A stretch of 64,000 bases of DNA, taken from the NCBI GenBank assembly GCA_022410635.1, contig JAJVDF010000262.1, positions 776,673 to 840,672 of the forward strand, written 5' to 3'. Below, piece by piece: positions 37,934 to 50,627 of the stretch. The DNA comes from Tretioscincus oriximinensis (Eukaryota; Chordata; Lepidosauria; Squamata; Gymnophthalmidae). A model generated the notes under the pieces. The model was not told the origin of the DNA. It was given only the letters and a program-made list of their open reading frames with translations, and ran no database searches. Each line of letters begins with the position of its first letter. The first letter of the stretch is position 1. The translations under genes were made by a program, and so were the position numbers.

Positions 37934-38405
37934 TAGAATTATAGAATCATAGAGTTGGAAGGGACCTCGAGGGTCATCGGGTCCAACCACCTGCTCGATG
38001 CAGGATTCATTAAACCATCCCAGACAGATGACTGTCCAGTCTCTGTTTGAAGACTTCCAGGGAAGGCGAACTCACCACCCNCTGTGGCAAACTGTTCCAC
38101 TGATTTATCACCCTGACTGTTAGAAAGCTTTTTCTGATATCTAATCTAAATCTACTCCCTTGCAGTTTCATTCCATTGTTTCTAATCCTTCCGTGTGCTA
38201 ATGAGAACAATGTTGATCCCTCTGCTCTGTGACAGCCCTTCAGATATTTGCAGACACCTATCAGGTCTCCTCTCAGTCTTCTCTTTTGCAGACTAAACGT
38301 CCCCAGATCCTTTAACCGTTCCTCATAGGACATGGTTTCCAGACCACACACCATCCTTGTAACTCTCTTTTGTACTTGCTCTAGTTTATCAATGTCCTTT
38401 TTAAA
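37934..38405 (-). repeat. CR1 LINE 3' end with ORF2 C terminus (antisense)
   Basis: This is the best-preserved CR1 copy. On the minus strand an open frame (38010-38354) reads MSYEERLKDLGTFSLQKRRL, GDLIGVCKYLKG, NGMKLQGSRFRLDIRKSF and VINQWNSLPQ. That is the C-terminal end of CR1 ORF2. The short CR1 3' UTR follows with the TAGAATTATAGAATCATAGA terminus at 37934. The copy is strongly 5'-truncated and lacks catalytic motifs. Confidence 0.93.
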
Positions 38406-41400
38406 TTGGGGACCTCCTTGTTGCTTAGCTAAGCCTTGGCTTCCTATTGGACATTTACAGTCTGAATAGTTTTTGTTCTTTATTTNTCAGCTGCTTGATT
38501 CCTCATAGACTCAACATAAAAGGGCAGCCTAATGCCACACGACGAGATCAGGGCTGAAACTGGATTTGGAACTCAGTGCCTACTGTCCTGAGTCCAACAT
38601 TATATTCCCTTGAACCATGTTTGCTCTAACAAGACACTGTTGTTCTTGGATGGCATGGTTAGATTTTTTGGCTGAATGGCTAGATTTATGTGTAACTTGG
38701 GCCCTTCAGAAAGAAACATTTATTCTGGTTGCAAAGGAGGAGGAGGAGGAGATGTTCAATTGAAAAGGCTACAGTATATGGGGAAGCATGTCAGGGAACT
38801 GCTCCAGCTGATAGACTTTTTTGAAGAGAGGGAAATTCTCCAGGGAAGGATTTCANATAGTTAGGGACCATCCTTTCAGACATACTCAGGTTGCAGTTTG
38901 AGAATGGGAACCTAACTCCCTCTTTTTTTCCTTGGTTGAACTTTATTATGCAAGACTATTTTACCTACCTTCTTTTAACTTTTCTTTCCTTGAGAAAAGA
39001 AATCCTGGTTCCATGTTTTCCAAGACTAAATTAATATTTACCAAGAATTAAGTTAATATTACCCCTTCTAAACCAACTCAGTGGTGGAAATAGTTTGATC
39101 CTTGGCTTTTTGTGGACCTCCGTGGAAGGGAGTGACCGAACCTCCAAATAAGGACTTAGTGGTAGGACTACCAGTTGTTACTGTTCTTGAAAGGAAGAAG
39201 TTGTATGATAAGTGTCCTAAACCCACAATGGATTCTTGTGCCCTTTTTTGCCACAAACAACATCCCTAAGTGTGATTTCTAGCACAATGTTTTCATATAC
39301 TTTGGAGACTAATAAGGAAAAGAGAGATAGTGTGAGCCTTCATAGACATGCCTACTTCTTCAAGTGCTATGACATAATGTTATTTACTCCATCATACTTG
39401 AAGAATTAGACTTGTCTAAGGAAGTTCATGCTGCTTACCTTTTTTGTTGCTAATCTCTAAAGCACTATGAGAGCCCCTTGCTAGATATACTGTATCCAGT
39501 ACAGATATACAGTCCAGTACAGATATACAGTCCAGTACAGATATACTGTATCCAGACTGCATCTTTAAAAAGCATGATTGCTAATCTCAATGCTTGCTTA
39601 CCCTCTGTGTGACACCAGCTGTTTTTATAGGCCTTTTCCTGACCTAAATCAACTGCTCTACTGACTGTCCCTGAACAGAATCTTCTGTCTGCTTTTATAT
39701 AGAATCAAAAAGCAGTTTAGTAATGACACAAGCTCATGGCTCGGGTGTTCATTGTCACTTTTGCCAGCCCAGAGTTTCCTTTGAAACGAGGATGAGAACT
39801 GAATGTAGCTTCATCATAATTTTATAAGATTAGAAAGTTTGGTTTCATCCCTTTGGGGAATAGCCCTTGAAAGCCTGTCTGTGCAATTACTCCTTTAGAG
39901 TTCACTGCTCAGCAGATAGATGTGAACCACAGGTTGACACATAGAGTATGCTCAAAGGGAGCAATCAACTAAAAGGTTAAGGGTGCAGATTGAAGTTGTA
40001 CTTCAGGCAGCACAGCAAACTCATGGAGGACAAGGGTTAAATAGCATTGATGACACATTTCTGCTGATTTTCTAGCTGGCCAGTTGGATGGCAGATTAGC
40101 TTCATAATCATCATGTTTTAAAACTAAATGCTGTAAATCCTCCAACCTCCCCCCTTGCAAAAAAAAATTGGGTTCTAGTTTTTTGGGAAATGCTCAAAAG
40201 CAGACTTCAGATTTCACTAAAAGAGTCAACCTGATGTAACAGTGGGGAAAATGTCAGATCCTCTTTCACTATTAGGAAAAAACAAACAATTAATGCAATG
40301 CAGCACCAACTTCATATACCACATCTGTAGCCTACTAACATGCAAACCTGGTGCTTTCTATTTCCCTAAAAATTGCAAAACTGATGGAGAAGCAGAGGGC
40401 AGTAACCTTAAAAACTGGTCTCTGAAATCAATGTCAGAATAAATCAAAGTCAGGAGGCAAAATTTCAATTGTGTTTGCCGTGTTAGTAAGAGTTGAAAAG
40501 TTCAGCTGATATAGTGTTCTTTATTTGTATATATGGTTCACATACTAAGAAGGCATATGCAATTTAAAGTTTTGCTATCTCCAGTGCCAATATGAATGAA
40601 ATATTTTTGTGTCTTGTCCAAGTAGAGTAGTTCTGACAGACTAAATATGTAATGTGCTATGAGTATTTTGACTGTAGAGAAGAATAGGAAAGCTCAGAAA
40701 TCTTTCAGTTCCTTAGAACTTAGTGTTATCAGTCCAATTCCCTTTTTAAAATAAAGATATCTACATATATATCTAAGGTATGGTAGAATGTTTTAAAGAA
40801 CTGCAATTATATTAATTATAACTGTTTTGCTAATATGAAGGGAGTTCAATTCATGGAACAGAGTTGTACACAAGTGAAAAAAGATTGACAACCATTGTCC
40901 TATAGAAACACCTACGAATCAGTAATGAAAAATCTCACCTACGAAATGACATTTAAATTAATGGAGCACATTAAGTTGAGATGTTTGGAAAGCTTTAATT
41001 AGGAAACAATGCATGTATTTTTGTCCTATTCCCAAGATACAATAACTAGAGGTCACCCAATGAATATTTAGATAGTTTAGAATGCCAGCACGGGTGACAA
41101 ATTTGAAATTGATTAGTAACCCTAACTGCTGGCATGGTTGTGGAAATAGAGGCACATGCAAGCATGAGAATGTGAAAGAGTCGTGGAGTTTTAGGAAAAC
41201 GTTCATACAGAAATGGAGCAAATCNTAGCATAACCTTTCCAACCAGAGAAAGAGAGGCAGTATTTGCTTTAAAATTGGACGAAGAAATAAAGTTTGAAGT
41301 TCAATATTTGTTGAAGCAAATGTGCTGCTCTGCAATTGCAAAATTCGTGCAAGCCTACAAAATATCATAAATTGTGGTTGATAATAATTTGGCAAACTGA

Positions 41401-42234
41401 ATTATCAATTAAAAAGAGAACCTTTTTGGACAATAGGGAAGTGTGAGAGGGCAGAAATCAACAAATGATAAGAAGGGGAAAATGGACTAATTTAGGGAAA
41501 TATATAGAAGAAGAAAAAGATAGGAAAAATGATTTTTCATTAAACACCATAAGATTCTACATCTAATAGAGAAGAACCATCTCTACTTATTGATGCAATG
41601 ATGAAGATAGTGGGGGACAGGAATAGGGAGGGAAGGAATGGATGAGGGAGGGAACAAATCTTTGTTTCAATGTGTTTTTGTGTATCTATAGTTTGTGTTT
41701 GGGAAATTTTTGTTTTTAATATTCAATACATAGTTGAATTTTGGAATGTAGTACTAGGAGATTATATGTTGCCCACCAGTTTTGTTTCATAAAAAATTGG
41801 AATAGTTAACGAAAATTAGGAATAGCAATAGTTATTTGGTTTGATGCTTCTGAAAGCCAGTTTTCTGGATTATGATAAACTATATGTTTGTGTCAGATGG
41901 TTGGCTTCTGTGAAAACGGACTGCAGGTTTTGATGGACTGCAACGTGATATAATGGGTCATTATTTTTTCATCTTATGATTCAGCTACTCAACTTTTATA
42001 TAAAATACTTTGTTACTTAGATATTAATTATTGAATTTTGGATTATCCATAGATCCACTTAATTAGACATGAAACTTGCCTCTTTGAAGACAATTCTGAT
42101 TTTTTTTACTTGGTTCAACTATCAGAGAGAAAAGTTGCTTGGCCTTTGAACTATTTAAAATAGCTGTTCTGGAAGAGAGGAGATTGGATGAAAACTCTTA
42201 GAATACAGTATATTTGAAGAATAAGAATAGCTAT
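38406..42234. other. Non-coding stretch
   Basis: It includes a minisatellite at 39495-39548 and possible pieces of the 34771-type repeat at about 39310-39480. The 145-residue minus-strand frame at 40958-41395 is not recognised. No exon is seen. Confidence 0.45.
39495..39548 (+). repeat. 18-bp minisatellite, three units
   Basis: TCCAGTACAGATATACAG occurs three times head to tail, the third with a two-base change at its end. GATATACTGTATCCAG flanks the array on both sides. Confidence 0.9.
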
Positions 42235-42720
42235 GTAGGTCATAGGACCAGTGGTCAATGAGAAAGCCGAAGGCATACTAGGAATAAAAAAATAATTTCA
42301 GAGAAGCTGAACGAATCATTTGCATGTGTTTTCACAGCAAAGAACTTGGAACAGATCTCTAAACTCATTTTCTCAGGAAGGGAGTCTGGCTGACTGAGAC
42401 AAATATTGCTAATGAAAGAAGTAGTGTAAGGTCTTGTTGGCAAATTACATGTCAACAACAAATCACTAGAAGGAATGCATCCAAAAGTGATTAAAAAGTC
42501 AAAGGTGAAATTGTAGACCTCCTAACAAAATATGCAATTTGTTACTATGTCTGATCTTTGCAGTTGGAATGGTAACTCAAGTTAAGTCCCAATTGTTCAA
42601 AAAAATGCAAGGAGGGACCTGTGAAAATATATCTTGTCAGAGCATAACAGCCAAGTGGCCTTCTGAAGGGGAAAGTTGTGTCCAACTGTTTTGTTAGGAA
42701 ATCAGTAAACTCAATGAGAA
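42235..42720 (+). repeat. CR1/L3-like LINE ORF2 fragment, 5' part (sense)
   Basis: The plus strand reads, across frames, GPVVNEKAEGI, SEKLNESFACVFTAKN, SLEGMHPKVIKK and QLFKKMQGGTCENI. This is the linker and the first reverse-transcriptase motif of CR1/L3-like ORF2. Frameshifts and stops make it inactive. It is probably the same original insertion as 44600-46266. Confidence 0.7.
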
Positions 42721-43589
42721 AAAGAGGAGGAGAACATAAAACTGAGTTGTGTCTGTCTTTTTTCTGTCAGTGCCAACAAGTCCTAGAAAAGCCCTTGATC
42801 TCATTACAGCTGCAAAGTATAACTGCAAACAGTTCAAAAAATTAAGGGGTCCTTTGCTCATCAACACATGTTGGATGTGTGCAGTGGCTGTGGTGAAAAA
42901 CAGTGACCTGGGAGTGGCGCCAGCAGGCAGCTTCTCGGGTCTCAAGACAGTAGCAAACGTTCAATGGAAGATANATGTCCTGGAAGAGGGTCAAGGGAGC
43001 AGAAGGAAGTAGATGTGAAAAATAGAACTCCTTCTTTTGCCCAAGTTCATTCGGGAAGAGAAGGACCCCAATTGACATTTGTGTCTAGACAGGATACATT
43101 TATTGGAAATAAGTTGTTTTAAATGAGAAAATTTATCATGGCAAAGAGATACCCATTGAGTTACGGATGTGTTTGGTTCATTTTTCTTTTTTTGTAGTGC
43201 ATGTCAGAACCTTTTTTTGATCTGATGTAAGTAGAAATGCGAAAACCGTGAGTTGTGAGGTCAAACTTTTATCTCAAAAATGAAATTGTTTAAGTATTTG
43301 TTCTCCTAGTAACAACTAGTCCAAGTGCACTTTATTTTTGTAAGACAAAGACTATCTAAAATGGCATGAAGAGCTTAGTCATCCTGTGGGATTAACAATT
43401 GTTTTTTTACTGGCTGCTGATTATGTTTCCATTTGTAAAATACAAATACGTAAGTCTTTCAAAGCCCATCTGCTATAACTGATATAGGAGTGCAGCAGTA
43501 CTAATTGAGGTCAAGGGAAATGGGTCCTCAGATAGGTGCTTTCCCCACATGTATCATACTAACAGCATTTCATTTATAATTATTTTCCT
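42721..43589. other. Stretch between LINE pieces
   Basis: This is probably eroded interior of the flanking CR1/L3-like LINE, but I could not recognise reverse-transcriptase motifs in it. No host gene is seen. Confidence 0.4.
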
Positions 43590-44110
43590 ATAAATTATTT
43601 GACTGTATTGCTATGTCTAAAGATGGTAGAGATTGGGTTGAACTGGCCAGAATAGTTCCACTTTAATCCATGAGTCCAGATTTTTGTGGCTTATTTTTCA
43701 GTCCAGATATTGTATGAAATCTTTGCAATTCTAATAAACTTTAATATTGCTAAAGTTGAATCAGATAAAAATAATAATATGTCATTAGCATAAAGGTTAT
43801 ATCTGAGTATTCTTTATCATGTAACCTTTTATTTGGGTTTTTCTTCTAAACATGTACCAAAATATTTTATTGCAATAGCAAATTAGTAGAATGAAAGGAG
43901 GTGGTTTTGCCTTATGTCCCTTTCCAAAGGAAATACTACAGAGAGATTACCATTGCCTGAAATCATAAAAAGATTGCTCAGAACTTCAGTTGTTGTCAGG
44001 AATGTTTGAAGGCTTGTAATATCTTCATTAAATAATCACGACCCTGTACAAAAAAGATCAAGCCTCTAAACTACTAACTGACTGACTGTTGTGACTGTGA
44101 ACTAAAACCC
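43590..44110 (-). repeat. L1-like LINE ORF2 fragment (antisense, degenerate)
   Basis: On the minus strand I read NGNLSVVFPLERDIRQ, corresponding to the FPLERGTRQG-type motif. After a frameshift comes LRYNLYANDILLFLSD, which corresponds to the YADD catalytic motif of L1 reverse transcriptase with the first Asp changed to Asn. Stops and frameshifts show it is long dead. Edges are uncertain. Confidence 0.75.
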
Positions 44111-44599
44111 GATCCAAGATCTATCTATTGGTAATGAATCTACATTTGTCAGGATAAAAGGTATGACAGAAATGATAGAATTGATCCTGTTCATCATTAT
44201 ACCAATAAAAAATTGATGATTTGATCCAAAAGTTAAATGGGACAAAAAAGTTCTGGATGATCTGTAATCATTCTGCGTTTAGGAAGCATCACCACAGTTG
44301 CACCTCTCTGAAACTGAGCTACAGATATGACAAAAGCAGCTCAGAGGTAGTAATGAGTGGACATTTGTGTTCTTACCCCAGCTGCAATAGTCATGAAAAG
44401 CCATTGAAAAGGCTTTTTCTGGTGTTTATTGTAGAAGAAGAAGCATGTACGATCTTTTTGCTGTGGCTNAACATTGATGAAATTGTTTGGCCAGTTACAA
44501 CTCATTTGTGAGTTATCTGTGGCAACTGTTGTTTTTTAGATTTGGGTCTCATATTCTCTGCTCCTACGTAGAATTTTAATCAGTTGTGAAAGAATGGGG

Positions 44600-46266
44600 C
44601 AAAGAACCCCAACTACTCCTACCACCTGATGGGAACCAAGCTTTCTGTGACTGAGCAAGAAAAAGGTCTTGGTGTGTTGGTGGACAATTCAATGAAGAAC
44701 CCAGTATGCATAGCAGCAAAAAGGGCAAATTCCATGTTGACGATAATTAGGAAAGGAATCAAAAACAAGTCAGTTAATGTTGTTTTGCTTCTTTATAAAT
44801 CTGTGGTGAGGCCACATTTGGAATACTGTGTTCAGTTCTGGTCAGCACATCTCAAGAGGGATATTATGGAATTAGAGAAGGTGCAGAAAATGGCAACAAG
44901 AATGATCAAGGATCTGGAGCACCTCTCTTATGAAGCCAGACTGCAACGTCTGGGCCTCTTCAGTCTTGAAAGACGATGTTTGAGAGGTGATCTGATTGAA
45001 GTGTACAAAATCATGTATGGGATGGATAGGGCCAGAGGGCAGTCTTTGAAACTGATGGGCAGAAAAATGGCCTGTGGAATTTACTTCCAGAAGAGGTGAT
45101 GGTAGCTAACAGCTTGGATAGCTTCAAGACAGAACTAGACAGGATTATTGACTAATGAGATTCGGCTTACTCATTAAACGTGACCGGATCGGTGAATCGA
45201 GGAGGCTTGCCCTGGGGTCCGTATCACTAGCCACGGCAAAATAATCAGCCCACAGACGACACTTCAGGGTAACTGGAGACGTAGGAGGTCCACGAGTGTA
45301 TGGAAGCCTCCAGACGAGACCGAGGTCTCCACTTTTATTGACATCAGAATCAGAAGGCGTGTATCAGAATCATGACAGAATGAAAAGGGCGGAGGATACC
45401 CAACGTGGGCAAATTACGTAGTGATGACACGTTATGCCCCCTCCCAAGGGGGTGCAGCCTGAGGATGGTAACCAATCAGAGAAGAGATGGATGTGAGTGT
45501 GGTGTGCCTAATTACTGGAAACTTAGCTATCATTGAGAGCCCCTGTCAATCAAACTTGACAGGAAGATGATTCATGCCAAGGGTCCAGACTTTGATGACC
45601 TCTTGAGTGGCATGAACAATGAAGTGAGACCAAAGGTATACAGAAAAGGGGAAGAAGACTAAGAGGTGGCTTCCTTGGAACAATAGTGAAGCCTAGGGCA
45701 AGTTTGCACAAGATATTGTCCCATAGGGAGTCAAGCCTGCCTTGGCCAGAGGCAAACAGTTGACATCCCAGTTGGTAATGGGATTTAAATGTCTCTATTG
45801 TTAGACTGTGCATGAGTCAGGGACTACCTTTCACAGGTGCCCCCAGGGAGAGGAAAGAGGGATAAAGAGAGTTCCTGAGTGTATACAGGGTTGAGGGAAA
45901 GGTCAGCTTGACCAGGGAAATTTTGAAAATTTCTTTCCCAGAGGCCTCTACTAGATAGCTAGTTCCAGCTATAATGATATATTAATAATATATTTTATAT
46001 CTAATAATGTCCCAGGGGGAGAATTCCAACAATTGACAATAGTGATAGAAATGGGTACTAGAATGGACGTCTGGATGTTGCTTCTGGGATGGAGCAACAG
46101 GCAATATTCCTAAAATGGCATTTGCGGGGAGTCATGAACAGGTGCATATTTTGCTTTCCTCTGTTCAGACTCTCCAGGTGCATCTCGTAGGCCTTTGTAC
46201 AAGACAGAATGCTGGACTAGATGGACGCTGGCCCGATCCAATTTGGCTCTTCTTATGTTCTTATGT
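44600..46266 (+). repeat. CR1/L3-like LINE 3' part (sense), interrupted by a solo LTR
   Basis: An open frame at 44629-45099 reads EKGLGVLVDNSMKN, KRANSMLTIIRKGI, LLLYKSVVRPHLEYCVQFWS, EKVQKMATRMIKDL and YEARLQRLGLFSLERRCLRG. This is the C-terminal region of CR1/L3-like ORF2. The 3' UTR is split by the LTR at 45153-46031 and resumes with GGTACTAGAATGGACGTCTG. It ends GGACTAGATGGACGCTGGCC and CTTCTTATGTTCTTATG near 46266. The long open frame is a relic: upstream catalytic motifs are gone. Confidence 0.9.
45153..46031 (-). mobile_element. Solo LTR of an endogenous retrovirus, about 879 bp (antisense)
   Basis: On the minus strand it starts TGTTGGAATTCTCC. It carries a polyadenylation signal AATAAA (complement of 45334-45339) about four-fifths along, as expected for a U3-R-U5 order. 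The 6-bp motif ATTGAC flanks it at 45147-45152 and 46032-46037, and removing the element rejoins a continuous LINE 3' UTR. The U5 end lacks a perfect CA terminus. There is no primer-binding site, gag, pol or env next to it, so it is a recombined solo LTR. Confidence 0.8.
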
Positions 46267-47735
46267 AATCAATGTTCAGAGCCAACAACCGTTATAATGC
46301 TTCAACTTTATTCAAAACTGTCAACAACTTTCCTGTATGAATAACTGTGATTATGGCAGGATATTTCCAAATGCCTTTAATGTTTCTCATGCCAAATCTC
46401 TTACTACCAGGCAGATTACAGTACCAAACTAAGAAAGCTTTTGCTCCATTACATTCTGTAAAGTTGTTTTTTACCTTAAATCTCTCAAAACAGATTACGA
46501 TGATGTCCCTTGGTTGTTGTTTGAGAGCAAGTTTCATATAGTGTCCCTATGTGTCCCAGAATGTCTAATTAGAATATTTTTATATCAGGGCCTGCTTCAT
46601 TTCACCAATTAATTAAGAACAACATTAAATCAGAACATACTGTTTGATGCTGCATGGACATAAATTGCAATGAAATAAATGATTCTCCACATCCGTGACC
46701 TGGTTCTGTAATTGCTGGATCTGCATATGTAAAGATTTTGTGGACTCTGAATCTTTTGCCTCTGAGACAAATACTTCTTCTGTGTCATTTTTCCCCCAAT
46801 GAATCCTTTGACTATATCTCCTATGGTTGTTGGTTATTTCTTTCACCCCTGGGCTTTGGTTAGCCTTTTGTCTGTGGGGAGCAATCTCCTTATCTGCTTC
46901 TGTAATTGCAATATGGATACCATTTTAGAGTTGATAGACTTCCCAATTATGAATGGTTGTTACTGCTTTTCACCAAATTTTATCAAATTTGGCTTTTAAT
47001 TTTTAAAAAAATGCTCCATTTTTATTTGATTAGCTGTCATATCTGGAGCAAAGGTTTAGTAGGACATTGTCATTTGCAAAAAGATCTGTTCCTTTGGACC
47101 TGCAAAAGTTGCATAAAATTGAATTTGAATCAACTTCTTGTTGATTGCAGACTTTCAATGATAAGTGTGTGATAATAGAAGCTCATCTTGGAACCTTCCC
47201 AGAATATAGAGCAGATAATTATTTTCTTATGTTGATTATACATATCAGTGTAGGGTTTTTTTTTAACACAAATTGCTGTCAACAGACATTGTTAAAGATA
47301 CGTGTGCTAATTTTTAGAATCAAGTGCTGTCGTACTCTCTATATCATGGCTTTGAATAACAAGTTTATGATTTGCATGATTGACAAACGGTGACTTTCTT
47401 TGTTTCACGTAGTCGGAGAAAATGTCAGGTATGTGATCTGACTTCTGAGGTGCTGTTGACTTAAAAATGAGTAGCTACTTTGCAGGAATTATGGTATATG
47501 GGATGAATTTTGTTGTTTCCAGACTTGTACTACTTAGCCTGATAGTGAAAATTGAGATGTACCAAAAACAGCTCTCCACAAGCCACTCCTGTATCTGTAT
47601 GATTCTCTACTTAAAAATCACCTTCTGGTGTGGATTTAATACATANAACGTATGTAGTTCCAAATAGATTCAGCCATCACAAAGTAATCAGCAGCAAAGC
47701 AATTTATGACAAAAACAATATAAAGCTATCTCATT
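46267..47735. other. Non-coding stretch
   Basis: Several short frames occur on both strands, and none is recognised. No exon signal is convincing. Confidence 0.45.
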
Positions 47736-47998
47736 CCCAGTTTGGTGTAGTGGTTGAGTGTTGGACTCGTACCTGGTAGTCTCCTGGTTCGATTTCCCGC
47801 TCCTCCACGAAAGCCAGCTGGGTGACCTTGGGCCAGTCACAATTCTTTGAACTCTCTCAGCCCCACCTACTCCACAGGGTGTCTGTTGTGGAGAAGGCAA
47901 CAAAAGCTATGTGTGCCACCCTATGGCTGTCCGCCCTGAGACCTTTGGGTATAGGGCGGGATAAAAGTACAAATAAATAAATAAATAAATAAATAAAT
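47736..47998 (+). mobile_element. tRNA-derived SINE with L2-like 3' tail
   Basis: A-box TGGTGTAGTGG lies at 47743-47753 and B-box GGTTCGATTTCC at 47786-47797, 32 bp apart. The body includes AGCCAGCTGGGTGACCTTGG and CCCCACCTACTCCACAGGGT, familiar from squamate SINEs. The 3' part, CCTTTGGGTATAGGGCGGGA followed by an AAATAAATAAAT tail, matches the end of the L2-like LINE copies in this window. It is therefore not a functional tRNA gene. Confidence 0.88.
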
Positions 47999-49789
47999 GC
48001 AGGAGCTTCCTCTGGCTCTTCTATGAACTTAAAACTATCATATGAAAAGCCTTACAGTCTTAACATCTGTGAATGTTTAGAAAGTACATGGATCCCCAAG
48101 AGAACATAGGACAAGAGTTCAGCTTCAAACGTCTATGATGAATTCTTCAACAGGAATTCTATTGATGTTGACTGGCTATTGAAAGAACTCTGAGCTCCAA
48201 AGTTCAGTATCTGTAACATTAGTTCTGTTTTCATGTTTACTATTTTAATATTAAAACACAATTGCTGGGCATCACCAACATTTCTCACATTACTCATAAA
48301 TTGTAAAGCTATCCCTCAAGCTACTTCATCAAAATGGTGAGGTATTAGAAGTATTCACACTGCTATTTTGTGAAAAATACTATGCAAAATCCTTACAGAG
48401 CTCATTTTAGGTGAATTTAGCACATACTGTGTATGAAGACTGTTGTCATAACAGGAAAAATCATGTTGATTTTAATGTGTGAAACGCGACGGCAAATATA
48501 TATATATAAGGGAACAAACAAGGGCATCTTTGTGTATAACCAGCTGAAACAACAAAACCCACGTCGTTGTCCCCCCATAAATTGATACTGTTAATCTCTG
48601 TGTGTGATTCACAGGCATTTATTTTATAATGCTGCTTGCTATTTTTGTTGATGCATCTGTGTGGATCTATTAACTATGAATAAATCTGAACTGAATTGAG
48701 TTACTTGTTAGGACAGCCTGCTCACTGGGGGAGGAAAAGAGAAAATTTGAGCCTTGTAATGTAAATTGTTTTAAAAGTCATGTTATTTGTGTAGATAGCA
48801 CAAACTCTTTCTGGTGTTCTACATCTCCCCATGTTGACCAGTGCCTCATGGTTTTCATTTATGTGTTCACTATATGCTTCCCACATTAATTCAACTCTAG
48901 TGTGCTGCAATCTGGATTGAAGAGCTGGTAATCAAATTCTATATGCTGCCAAAGTTTCTGAATAGTTATGTTTTTCTCTACATTCACTATACGCAATAAA
49001 TGTAATAAATAAAAGCTCATTCACAATTCAGACTAAATGAAATACAAATTATACAGGTAAATTGTGAACTATTGCATCAAAGAATATTACCATTGGACTG
49101 GAAAATTATTCCCATTCATTATTTCTATTTCTTAGAAATTATTGTTAAAAATGTCCTATTTGTCTTACTCATATTGCAAAAATAATTTTTTTGAGAATTT
49201 TCTAGTATGCATGTGATATATCTATACCTAACTGATTTAGGAGCATTACAAAAGGAAATTATTTGGGTGGGTATTGCGGGAGGAGGGGCAGAATTGTTAA
49301 AGAAAATAAGTCCCTTTCTGTACTAGATTTTATTCTATATTGTATCTAGCATAAATAGAGTCAGCATGCTGTTTCAGGCAACAACAGGATCCTGAAATCT
49401 ACACCAACATGCAAATGATTCTTACTCTGGTATATAATCTGAATAAAGCGCAGTGCAAAAGATTATTGGGAGAAAGAAAAAGTGGAAATGCTGTGTAAAA
49501 ACTGTTCCTAGGAAGATTTGATGCAATTGCTGAGTTCCTTTTCTGATAACATGCAGTCTTCACATTTTTCAGTAGGATACGGTGCAAGCATTTGTAGGGA
49601 GCATTATTTTGCTGAATATTCAGCAAATATAGACTTCAAGAATAGCTAGCAAATTGGTTCCCTATCCCTATTCCCATCGTCAATTGGTATCGCTAGTTCC
49701 CACAGGTCCCTAGGGATGAAAAATAATGTTGGAGGGAAAAAAATGAATCAGAAATGAATCACTAGCGTTGTAGCATGTTGTGTTCTTTT
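47999..49789. other. Non-coding stretch
   Basis: It is AT-rich with a short TATATATATATA run near 48497. No gene is seen. Confidence 0.5.
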
Positions 49790-49966
49790 AGAAGGTCTTT
49801 GAAGACGTACCTCTTCATCCTGGCCTTTGTTTGAAGAAATACTGATTTTTACCCTTCATCTTCAGATACTGTTTGTTACTATTTTAAAATGTTAATTTTG
49901 TACTGTTTTTATTGTTGGCTGTCATGAAATGTTTGCGTGTGGGCAGGTATAAATATAAATAAATAA
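49790..49966 (+). repeat. L2-like LINE 3' end (sense)
   Basis: TTAGAAGGTCTTTGAAGACG leads into the 3' UTR and ends in an ATAAATATAAATAAATAAAT tail. Confidence 0.8.
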
Positions 49967-50627
49967 ATATTAACTTGAAAATAGGAGTCACTGATATCAA
50001 AGGCCTTTTTTTATGAAAATGCTGCCCTTTCATGAATTGTCACTCTAGAAAATGGCATTCTGAAAGAGGAAAAATATTATTTCAAAAAGTAGAANTGGGT
50101 CACCCCCCAAGTAAAATATCAGTTGTTTTCCTTTCAGCATTCCATATTTTAAAATACATTGCTGACATTATAGTTTTTCTTGTAATTTTGTGTTATGTGA
50201 CAAGCAGTTTTGAATTGCTTCAATTTTTATAGCAACCACAGGTCTAGGAGACTTGATAAACTTATTCCCAATTGGTTCCAACTATATTTTAGTGAACTCT
50301 TTTTAATACAACTGACAGCCACTAAAAAGTGCCTCCTGTGGAGCTCCAAGGATGGGGTAAGCTACAATACATTTGGAGAACTCCAAGGGTGTTCTGTAGG
50401 GTGGAATAAGGTACACTTTGGTCTTAATCACACATACACTTTTAAACCTTCATTCCTAAAGAATTATTGATTAAGCTAATTCTTAAGGACTGAAAAAGGT
50501 GTAAAGGCAAACGTGTCACCAGGGTTGGCTGAGATGCAGGATGATCCAGTGAACTGATTCTAGGAAGCTAGACATGGCTGGATGTCTAAGTTCTTTCTCC
50601 TCTCATCTAAATTCTAGCTCTAACATT

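Noticed and set aside
39495..39548. CRISPR-like array
   Set aside because: The units are contiguous without spacers; it is a plain minisatellite in a eukaryotic genome.
40958..41395. 145-residue minus-strand frame
   Set aside because: It contains an unresolved codon and no recognisable domain, with an overlapping alternative frame. Probably chance or a very old repeat.
44629..45099. 156-residue open frame as a functional reverse transcriptase gene
   Set aside because: It is only the C-terminal end of a CR1/L3-like ORF2. Catalytic motifs are missing and the element is broken by other insertions.
45153..46031. Full endogenous provirus
   Set aside because: Only one LTR is present, and LINE sequence continues on both sides with no gag, pol or env.
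47736..47830. tRNA gene at the A/B boxes
   Set aside because: The promoter boxes are there, but the sequence continues into a SINE body and LINE-like tail, and no cloverleaf is evident.
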